Shown in pieces: positions 6,174 through 11,101 of a stretch of DNA of 11,101 nucleotides. Each line of letters opens with the position of its first letter. Position 1 is the first letter of the stretch. The stretch is from Deinococcus sp. YIM 134068 (GTDB lineage Bacteria; Deinococcota; Deinococci; Deinococcales; Deinococcaceae): positions 1-11,101 of the forward strand of contig NZ_JAZHPF010000041.1 in NCBI RefSeq assembly GCF_036543075.1. Reading direction: 5' to 3'. The notes under the pieces are model-generated. The model was not told where the DNA came from. It saw nothing but the letters and a program-made list of their open reading frames with translations, and did no database searches. Made by a program: the position numbers and the translations under genes.

Positions 6174-6923
6174 ATGCTCCTGCTGCTCGTGGCATTTCTC
6201 GGCGGGGTGCTGACGGTGGTGTCCCCCTGCGTCCTGCCGGTGCTGCCGGTGGTCCTCTCGGGCACGGTGGGCGGACGGGCGCGGCCCTGGGGCATCATCG
6301 CCGGATTCATCGGCAGTTTCGTCCTCCTCACGCTGTTTCTGGGGACGCTGGTCGGTGCCCTGGGCCTCTCGGCGGACCTCCTGCGGTGGGGAGCGGTCGC
6401 CCTGCTGTTCACCTTCGGCCTGACGCTGGCGATCCCGGCGCTGGGCGGACGCTTCGAGCAGCTCGCGGCGCGGGCCATTCCACAGGGGTCGGCGTGGGGC
6501 GGCGGGGACGGGCTGGTGGGCGGCCTGCTCGTCGGGGCCACCCTGGGCCTGGTGTGGACCCCCTGCGTGGGGCCGATCCTGGCGAGCGTGACCACGCTGG
6601 CGCTCAGCGGGCAGGTGACGGGCTTCGCCGCCGCCGTCACCACGGCCTACGCGCTCGGCGTGGCCCTGCCCATGTTCGCGGTGATGGCGGGGGGGCGGCG
6701 TCTGCTGACGCGGATGCCCGCCCTGCTGCGGAACCTGGGTGGTCTCCAACGCGCCTTCGGGGGTGTGCTGGCCCTCTTCGCGCTCGGCATGGCGCTGGGC
6801 GTGGACCGCGCCGCCCAGACCCTCATCGTGGAGCGCGTGCCCTACGTGCAGAACCTGACCTTTCTGGAGGAGTCGGGAACCGTGCGGGGCCAGCTCGACC
6901 GCATCGACCCCAGCGTGCCCTGA
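6174..6923 (+). CDS. ccdA: Cytochrome c biogenesis protein CcdA / DsbD-type transmembrane electron carrier
   Basis: This 249-aa integral membrane protein moves reducing equivalents from cytoplasmic thioredoxin to thiol proteins outside the membrane. The two diagnostic motifs are present: SPCVLPVLPV (C19, first membrane helix) and TPCVGPILASV (C131, fourth helix). They form the reversible disulfide pair, and six hydrophobic segments are visible. An extra 35 or so residues after the last helix (VERVPYVQNLTFLEESG...) are polar and of unknown role. Start ATG 6174 lies 4 bases after the thioredoxin stop. No strong ribosome binding site is seen, so translation is probably coupled. It ends the sigma operon and is followed by a hairpin. 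In M. tuberculosis the SigK regulon includes the CcdA-thioredoxin fusion DipZ, which supports a functional link here. Confidence 0.93.
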   Translation: MLLLLVAFLGGVLTVVSPCVLPVLPVVLSGTVGGRARPWGIIAGFIGSFVLLTLFLGTLVGALGLSADLLRWGAVALLFTFGLTLAIPALGGRFEQLAARAIPQGSAWGGGDGLVGGLLVGATLGLVWTPCVGPILASVTTLALSGQVTGFAAAVTTAYALGVALPMFAVMAGGRRLLTRMPALLRNLGGLQRAFGGVLALFALGMALGVDRAAQTLIVERVPYVQNLTFLEESGTVRGQLDRIDPSVP

Positions 6924-6942
6924 CACGGGGGGACAGGAAGAG

Positions 6943-6990
6943 GACGGGCCGCTGATCCAGAGGAAGCGGCCCGTCGTCCTGTGTATTTAA
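6943..6990 (+). terminator. Intrinsic terminator after ccdA
   Basis: GACGGGCCGCT (6943-6953) and AGCGGCCCGTC (6965-6975) form a perfect 11-bp stem with an 11-base loop. GTCCTGTGTATTTAA, a modest T-rich tail, follows on the plus strand. The hairpin sits between the convergent ccdA and nupQ-type genes. The minus-strand side has no T tract, so it acts mainly on the plus strand. Confidence 0.75.
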
Positions 6991-7001
6991 CCCCGGTGGG
7001 C

Positions 7002-7889
7002 CTACCGCTCCCCGCGCACATACGCCTTGCCCAGCGCGGCGGGCGCATCCCCCTGCTGTCCCCTCAACCCCGCCAGCGCCAGCACGACGAGGACGAGGAC
7101 GAAGGGCATGGCGGAGAAGACCTCGGTGGGAATGCCGCTGCTCCCCTGGAGGCGGAACTGGAGGTAGTACAGGAAGCCGAAGAACAGCGCCCCGGCGATG
7201 GCCCGCAACGGTCGCCACCCCACGAAGATGACGAGCGCGACCGCGATCCAGCCCAGGCCCGCCGTCGGGTTGTCGGCCCAGGACGCCCGGTAGCTCAGCG
7301 TCAGGAAGGCCCCGGCGAGGCCCGCGAGCGCCCCCCCGGCCAGCACCGCCGCGTACCGCACCCGCGCCACGTTCACCCCCAGCGCGTCGGCGGCGGCGGG
7401 ATTCTCGCCCACCGAGCGCAGGGTCAGCCCGCCGCGCGTGGAGTTCAGCCAGAAGGCGAGGAGAACGGCCAGGAGCAGCGCCGCCGCCGTGAAGGGGCTG
7501 ATCGTCAGGCCGCCCACCGTCCAGTCCTGCACCTTGTTGAAGAGGGGAAAGCCCTCGAACCGCTTGCCGAGCAGCCCCGCCGCCCCCGTCCCCAGCAGGG
7601 CGAGCGCGAGGCCGCTCACGAACTGGTTGGCCCGCAGCGTGATAGCGGCGAAGGCGTGCAGCGCCGCCAGGGCCGCCCCGGCGGCGAGCGCCGCGAGAAC
7701 CGCCAGCCACAGGTTCCCCTGCGGGTACGCGACCGCGAAGGCCGCCAGCGCCCCGACGGCCATCAACCCCTCCACGCCCAGGTTCACCACGCCGCCCCGC
7801 TCGTTCACGATGGCCCCCAGCGAGGCGAGCAGCAGCGGCGTCCCGACGGCCAGCGCCCGCACGAGGGCCTCGACGATCACGTTATCCAT
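7002..7889 (-). CDS. nupQ: ABC transporter permease, nucleoside type (NupQ/YufQ-like)
   Basis: This 295-aa membrane permease of the BPD_transp_2 family forms half of the channel of a nucleoside importer. It is hydrophobic throughout, with about eight to nine helices. Family landmarks are GAIVNERGGVVNLGVEGLMAVGA (25-47), ALHAFAAITLRANQFVSGLAL, and the cytoplasmic coupling loop SVGENPAAADALGVNVARVRY (about 163-183). Length is typical. ATG 7889 has AGGAGG 4 bases upstream. It is the last gene of the unit ATPase-permease-permease, but 229 bases of repeat DNA separate it from the first permease gene, unusual for this operon. The strong ribosome binding site suits independent initiation. Its solute-binding partner is probably the BMP protein at 2359-3579. 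Confidence 0.9.
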   Translation of the reverse strand: MDNVIVEALVRALAVGTPLLLASLGAIVNERGGVVNLGVEGLMAVGALAAFAVAYPQGNLWLAVLAALAAGAALAALHAFAAITLRANQFVSGLALALLGTGAAGLLGKRFEGFPLFNKVQDWTVGGLTISPFTAAALLLAVLLAFWLNSTRGGLTLRSVGENPAAADALGVNVARVRYAAVLAGGALAGLAGAFLTLSYRASWADNPTAGLGWIAVALVIFVGWRPLRAIAGALFFGFLYYLQFRLQGSSGIPTEVFSAMPFVLVLVVLALAGLRGQQGDAPAALGKAYVRGER

Positions 7890-7934
7890 CTGTCCTCCTT
7901 TCAGAATATTTGGCGCAAGAAGGGCGGCTTGCAG

Positions 7935-7963
7935 GTCGCCAGTCGCCAGCTTCCAGTCGCCAG
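7935..7963. repeat. Heptad repeat, second copy in inverse orientation
   Basis: On the minus strand this reads CTGGCGA-CTGGAAG-CTGGCGA-CTGGCGA, the same unit order as at 1380-1416, where CTGGCCG replaces CTGGCGA. Two inverted copies in unrelated spacers support a dispersed repeat family. Confidence 0.6.
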
Positions 7964-8057
7964 AACTTGGGCACGGGATTTGAGCGTTCTGCGCTGGAGT
8001 GTGTTTCCGCCATCACCCCGACCTTCCGAGCAGGACAGGCCGGAGGGTCTCTTGACT

Positions 8058-8109
8058 CCTCTCCCCCTGCGGGAGAGGCCGGGAGAGGGGTGGCAAGCGC
8101 CAGCTTGCC
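8058..8109. repeat. Two hairpin-forming palindromes just after the first permease gene
   Basis: CCTCTCCC (8058-8065) pairs with GGGAGAGG (8071-8078) around a 5-base loop; GGCAAGC (8092-8098) pairs with GCTTGCC (8103-8109) around a 4-base loop. Neither is followed by a T tract on the minus strand, so they are not clear terminators. They may act as RNA-processing or stability elements between the permease cistrons. Confidence 0.55.
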
Positions 8110-8118
8110 CTTCTTGCC

Positions 8119-9177
8119 CTACGCCCCCGCCCCCAGCCTGACCCGGTGGCGCACGAAAATCTCCGAGCCGATCAGCGCGAGCAGGATCACACCCGAAAAC
8201 ACGTCCACCACCCGGAAGGGCATGTTCAGGTCGATCTTGAGGAGGTCGCCGCCCGCCAGGATGACGCCCATCAGCGGGGCCGTGACGAGGCACAGGGCCG
8301 GATTCCCGCGCGCCAGCCACGCGACGATGACGGCGGTGAAGCCGTAGCCGAGGCTGAGCTGCCCCGCCTCCAGCAGGCGGTGGTGGATGCCCGCGACCTC
8401 GCCCGCCCCGGCAAGGCCCGCCGCCCCACCCGTGATCAGGGCCACGACCGTCATCACGCGCGGCGCACTCAGGCCCGCGTACCGCGCCGCCCCCGGATTC
8501 TCGCCGACCACCCGCAGCGCGTAGCCGAACGTGGAGCGCGTGAGGAGCCATTGCAGCCCCAGCGCCACGAACACACCCAGCACCAGGGTCGGCCAGTGGA
8601 CCTGCGTGCCCGGCAGCACGGACAGGAATCCGGCCTGCGGGAAGGTGTCGGTGTAGATGTACCCGCGCACGTCGCGCCCCTTCCACGGCCCGGCGATCAG
8701 GTACGTGACGACCGACACGGCGACGTAGTTGAGCATCAGCGTGGAGAGGATTTCGTTCACGCCGACCCGCCGCAGCCCGGCGGCGATCAGCGCCCACAGC
8801 CCGCCCCCCAGTGCCCCCAGCACGAACATCGCGGGCAGGAGGAGCGGCCCCGGCAGCGGCAGGAACAGCGCCGTGCCCGCCGCGAACACCGCCCCCAGCA
8901 GCAGTTGCCCCTCCGCCCCGATGTTGAAGAACTGCGCCCGGAACGCGAGGGCGAGGCCCGCGCCCGCCAGCAGCAGCGGGATGGTGCGCCGCGCCACCTC
9001 CGCGAGGCCCACCGGGTCGCCCAGCGTGCCGCGCAGCATCGTGCCGTAGACCTCGCCGGGGCTGGCCCCGTACGCGAGGAAGATCAGCGCGCACACGAGC
9101 AGCGCGACCGCCACCGCCGCCAGCGTGACGAGTCCGGCGCGGGCGGGCGACGGGGTGGCGAGCGGGACGAGCCTCAC
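8119..9177 (-). CDS. nupP: ABC transporter permease, nucleoside type (NupP/YufP-like)
   Basis: This 352-aa permease is the other channel half. After a short cytoplasmic start comes a first helix (LVTLAAVAVALLVCALIFLAYG), then the family phrase EVYGTMLRGTLGDPVGLAEVARRTIPLLLAGAGLALAFRAQFFNIGAEGQLLLGA. It also has the coupling loop RVVGENPGAARYAGLSAPRV and a C-terminal helix preceded by DLLKIDLNMPFRVVDVFSG. I chose GTG 9177 because it overlaps the ATPase stop codon in a GTGA arrangement, a classic coupled start, with a purine-rich GAGGGGG upstream. The open frame extends further upstream, but only as a shadow of the ATPase gene. Length and motif order fit the NupP branch. Confidence 0.9.
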   Translation of the reverse strand: MRLVPLATPSPARAGLVTLAAVAVALLVCALIFLAYGASPGEVYGTMLRGTLGDPVGLAEVARRTIPLLLAGAGLALAFRAQFFNIGAEGQLLLGAVFAAGTALFLPLPGPLLLPAMFVLGALGGGLWALIAAGLRRVGVNEILSTLMLNYVAVSVVTYLIAGPWKGRDVRGYIYTDTFPQAGFLSVLPGTQVHWPTLVLGVFVALGLQWLLTRSTFGYALRVVGENPGAARYAGLSAPRVMTVVALITGGAAGLAGAGEVAGIHHRLLEAGQLSLGYGFTAVIVAWLARGNPALCLVTAPLMGVILAGGDLLKIDLNMPFRVVDVFSGVILLALIGSEIFVRHRVRLGAGA

Positions 9178-10736
9178 GCGCCCACCCCCTCGACCCCCGC
9201 GTGGTCGCGTTCGGGATGCGCCCCGCCCATCAGCAGGCCCAGCGACTCGCGCGTGACCTCGCGCACGGGGAAGGGGCCGCGCACCTCGCCCTCCACCATC
9301 ACGGCGATCCGGTCGCACAGGCTGAGCAGTTCGTCGAGGTCCTCGCTCACGAGCAGCACCCCCGCCCCCCCACTCGTGCGCTCCAGCAGGACCCGGTGGA
9401 CCTGATCGGTCGCCCCCACGTCCAGCCCGTAGGTCGGGTGGACCGCGAGGATGAGCCGGGGCTGTCCGTTCAGTTCCCGCGCCAGGATGAGCTTCTGGAT
9501 ATTCCCGCCGCTGAGCAGGCGGCTCGGCGTGTGGATGCCGGGGGTCGCCACGCTGTACGCCTCCACCTCGCGCCGGGCGCGGTCGCCTACCGCCCCCAGG
9601 TCGCGGGCGAGGCCACGGGCCAGCGGCTCCCGCGCGTAGTCGCGCAGCACCAGATTCTCCGCCACCGTCATGCTCGGCACCGTGCCGGAGTGGATGCGGT
9701 CCTCCGGGATGTGGGCGACCCCCGCGTGGAAGCGCTCGTCCGCCCCGCCCGTCAGGGGCCGCCCGTCCAGCGTGACCTCCCCGGACGCGGGATGCAGCCC
9801 GGCCAGCACCTCCACGAGTTCGCTCTGCCCGTTCCCGGCGATGCCCACCACGCCGAGGACCTCGCCCGCCCGCAGGTCGAAGCTCACCCCGCGCAGGGCG
9901 GGAAGGCCACGTGCCCCGGTCGCCATCAGCCCGCGCACCGTCAGCAGGGGCGTGTCCGTCACCGGGCCGCCCGTGCGCTTGCGGGTGAAGTCCACGCTGC
10001 GGCCCATCATCAGCTCCGCGAGGCTCTCGCGGGTCGCGCCCGCCGTCGGCACGCCGCCGACCACCCGCCCACGCCGCAGCACCGTCACCCGGTCGGCCAC
10101 GCTCAGCACCTCGTCCAGCTTGTGCGAGATGAAGATCAGGCTGCGCCCGTCGGCCCGCAGTTCCCGCATCACGCCGAACAGCGCCCCGGCCTCCTGCGGG
10201 GTGAGCACGCTCGTCGGCTCGTCGAGGATGAGGACCCGCGCCCCGCGCATCAGCGCCCGCACGATCTCCACCCGCTGCTTCTCGCCCGGCGAGAGGTCGG
10301 CCACCCGCGCGTCCGGGTCCACCGCCAGCCCGTACCGCCGCGACAGCTCGCGCACCCGCCCCGCCACGCCCCGCGCCGGAAAGAGGCCGCGCCCCGTTCC
10401 CAGCGCCAGGTTCTCCGCGACCGTGTGCCGCTCCACGAGCAGCGGGTGTTGTGGGACGAGGCCGATGCCGAGCCGGAGCGCCTGCGCCGGGCTGGTGACG
10501 CGAACCGCCCGCCCCTCCAACTCGACTGTGCCCTCGTCGGGTTGGTAGAGGCCGTAGAGAATCGAGATCAGCGTGCTCTTGCCCGCGCCGTTCTCGCCCA
10601 GCAGCGCCAGCACCTCGCCGCGCTCCACGGTCAGGCTCACCGCGTCGTTGGCGACCACGCCGGGAAAGCGCTTGGTAATCCCGCTCAGGCGCAGGGCGGG
10701 CGGGGCGGCGGGGGAGGGGGGGTCAGTCACAGTCAC
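9174..10736 (-). CDS. nupO: ABC transporter ATP-binding protein with two nucleotide-binding domains (NupO/RbsA-like)
   Basis: This 520-aa ATPase powers the importer from the cytoplasmic face. The first domain is complete: Walker A GENGAGKST (47-55), Q-loop Q96, signature LSPGEKQ (148-154), Walker B VLILDE (168-173) and switch H205. The second domain has its signature LSGGNIQK, but Walker A reads GIAGNGQS (298-305), with Gln for Lys, and the Walker B end reads LILAVHPTYGLD, lacking both the acidic residue and the catalytic Glu. Such a degenerate second site is characteristic of NupO/RbsA-type fused ATPases, so only one site should hydrolyse ATP. The start is GTG 10736 with only a weak GGA upstream. 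Permease genes follow with a 4-base overlap. It is the first gene of the operon. Confidence 0.9.
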   Translation of the reverse strand: MTVTDPPSPAAPPALRLSGITKRFPGVVANDAVSLTVERGEVLALLGENGAGKSTLISILYGLYQPDEGTVELEGRAVRVTSPAQALRLGIGLVPQHPLLVERHTVAENLALGTGRGLFPARGVAGRVRELSRRYGLAVDPDARVADLSPGEKQRVEIVRALMRGARVLILDEPTSVLTPQEAGALFGVMRELRADGRSLIFISHKLDEVLSVADRVTVLRRGRVVGGVPTAGATRESLAELMMGRSVDFTRKRTGGPVTDTPLLTVRGLMATGARGLPALRGVSFDLRAGEVLGVVGIAGNGQSELVEVLAGLHPASGEVTLDGRPLTGGADERFHAGVAHIPEDRIHSGTVPSMTVAENLVLRDYAREPLARGLARDLGAVGDRARREVEAYSVATPGIHTPSRLLSGGNIQKLILARELNGQPRLILAVHPTYGLDVGATDQVHRVLLERTSGGAGVLLVSEDLDELLSLCDRIAVMVEGEVRGPFPVREVTRESLGLLMGGAHPERDHAGVEGVGA

Positions 10737-10769
10737 CGTCCTGGGTGGGGGGAAAGGCGCACGTTCATA

Positions 10770-10798
10770 AAGTCATCCGTCACAGAAGTATGAGACAA
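10770..10798 (-). promoter_or_regulatory. Candidate promoter/operator of the nupOPQ-type operon
   Basis: On the minus strand TTGTCT (10798-10793) is followed after 17 bases by TGACTT (10775-10770), a possible weak promoter with the start codon about 34 bases downstream. The segment 10798-10777 matches the one before the BMP gene at 14 of 22 positions, including TTGTCT and a TGAC placed identically. Confidence 0.4.
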
Positions 10799-10804
10799 AC
10801 CGCA

Positions 10805-10838
10805 CGCCCCCTCACCGAGAGGTCTGGAGGAGGGGGCG
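10805..10838. repeat. Inverted repeat upstream of the transporter operon
   Basis: CGCCCCCTC (10805-10813) and GAGGGGGCG (10830-10838) are perfect 9-bp arms with a 16-base loop. A second pair, GGGACGC (10842-10848) and GCGTCCC (10873-10879), follows. They could be an upstream regulatory site or further intergenic repeats. No gene is evident in 10737-10968. Confidence 0.5.
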
Positions 10839-10968
10839 GATGGGACGCTTTGTTGGGACGGAGACGAACTGTGCGTCCCTTCTCAGGGGTAGAAAAGGAG
10901 GTTGGACGGTGGAGCGGCTGGGCTGCCAGGCCCGTTCACCCCCTCTCCTGCGGAGCTGTGCCAGTCCC

Positions 10969-10983
10969 GGCCTCCCCCCTTGA
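10969..10983. repeat. Half of a palindromic target site of the insertion sequence, with CTTGA
   Basis: GGCCTCCCCCC (10969-10979) runs into CTTGA (10979-10983) directly before the IS end. The flank of the left IS copy is CTTGA (150-154) followed by GGGGGGAGGCC (155-165), the exact complement arm. Joined at one CTTGA they make a palindrome with 11-bp arms. Confidence 0.6.
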
Positions 10984-11101
10984 ACGCTTGATGTGCAATG
11001 AGAGGAGGTGAACAACGGACGGTGCGAGCATCTGTCAGAACAGGTTGTGACCCCAGTTCTCGATGCCCAGACCGTCCTGACGACACTGTACTGCCTGATT
11101 G
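10984..11101 (+). mobile_element. Left-hand end of an insertion sequence (partial copy, cut by window edge)
   Basis: The outer end is ACGCTTGATGTGCAAT (10984-10999), the exact inverse of the end at 134-149. The transposase start follows within 10 bases. The copy has the same orientation as the left one, so the 10.8 kb between them is bracketed by direct copies of apparently the same element. Confidence 0.65.
11008..11101 (+). CDS. Transposase, N-terminal fragment (3' end outside window)
   Basis: The frame from GTG 11008 reads MNNGRCEHLSEQ, then VVTPVLDAQTVLTTLYCLI, and runs off the window. The TVLTTLYCLI phrase resembles the N-terminus of IS982/IS4-like transposases, where a DD pair often follows; those residues are outside the window. 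The start is uncertain: AGGAGG (11003-11008) overlaps this GTG, and GTG 11047 is an alternative with only AACAGG upstream. It is probably the same gene type as the C-terminal fragment at the left edge, though the two share no overlapping region here to compare. Confidence 0.5.
   Translation, partial: MNNGRCEHLSEQVVTPVLDAQTVLTTLYCLI

Larger units (their letters stand above)
7890..8118. other. Intergenic repeat cassette between the two permease genes
   Basis: No gene is seen in these 229 bases. From left to right they hold the nupQ-type ribosome binding site, the heptad repeat at 7935-7963, a run without evident features, a hairpin of the common CCTCTCCC-GGGAGAGG type at 8058-8078, a further GGGAGAGGGG unit at 8081-8090 and a second hairpin at 8092-8109. 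In related operons the two permease genes usually lie close together, so this looks like insertion of dispersed repeats. Confidence 0.6.

Noticed and set aside
8058..8109. Intrinsic terminator between the permease genes, or a CRISPR-like array
   Set aside because: There is no T tract after the hairpins on the coding strand, and there are no regularly spaced identical repeats with unique spacers.
6981..8141. Plus-strand frame of 386 codons opposite the second permease gene and the repeat spacer
   Set aside because: It reads through the terminator and repeat DNA, has no recognisable domain, and mirrors a good permease gene.
8146..9405. Plus-strand frame of 419 codons opposite the first permease gene
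   Set aside because: Its composition is low-complexity (R, Q, H, E, P) and it is the antisense of a recognisable membrane permease.
9201..10793. Long open frame of 530 codons on the plus strand opposite the ATPase gene
   Set aside because: It is rich in His, Arg, Pro and Gln with no family motif and lies fully antisense to a complete, motif-bearing ATPase. GC-rich codon use creates such frames.
3603..10872. Shared 9-mer ACGAACTGT upstream of both transporter units (3610-3618 and 10864-10872)
   Set aside because: Shared 9-mers are expected many times by chance in 11 kb, and the two lie at different positions relative to the promoters.
1..11101. Composite transposon carrying the whole 10.8 kb
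   Set aside because: Direct IS copies flank the segment, but the inner genes are housekeeping-like with composition matching each other, and the inner flanks are explained by target preference. Outer flanks are needed to revisit this.

Overview
High GC content, a leaderless gene preceded by a TANNNT box, a SigK-like ECF sigma operon, a BMP/Nup-type transporter and G-rich intergenic repeats together suggest a Deinococcus-like chromosome. This is an inference from sequence character; no search was run. The window is flanked by two partial, same-orientation copies of what looks like one insertion sequence. The left edge (1-149) holds a transposase C-terminus and an outer end. The right edge (10984-11101) holds an outer end and a transposase N-terminus.

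Layout. 220-1325 (minus) is an overlapping pair: a calcineurin-like phosphoesterase and a COG4551-type predicted tyrosine phosphatase. 1428-1799 (minus) is a small unknown membrane protein. 1853-2089 (plus) is a VF530/DUF2132 protein with a likely leaderless promoter. 2090-2358 is a repeat-rich spacer with a solitary IS end and a probable terminator. 2359-3579 (minus) is a BMP-family periplasmic binding protein. 3822-6923 (plus) is a four-gene operon: ECF sigma factor, membrane anti-sigma factor with a zinc-type motif and a beta-propeller-like outer domain, exported thioredoxin-like protein, and CcdA. A hairpin terminator follows. 7002-10736 (minus) is an ABC transporter operon in the order ATPase, permease, permease (nupO-nupP-nupQ type), with repeats inserted between the two permease genes.

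How the genes fit together. The BMP protein and the three Nup-type genes form one predicted nucleoside uptake system, although the binding-protein gene lies apart from the rest, on the far side of the oppositely oriented sigma operon. Both transcription units carry a similar TTGTCT-N10-TGAC element upstream, which may mean co-regulation. The sigma operon looks like a self-contained envelope-sensing and thiol-redox module: the anti-sigma factor would hold the sigma factor until an outside signal arrives, and the output includes a CxxC protein outside the membrane plus CcdA, which could pass electrons to it. A TGAACC-N16/17-CGTACCC pair occurs before the sigma gene and again before the thioredoxin gene, a good candidate for the promoter this sigma factor reads. 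This module and its promoter are the most interesting content. The second is the insertion sequence, which appears to enter the centre of an 11-bp-arm palindrome with a CTTGA target duplication.
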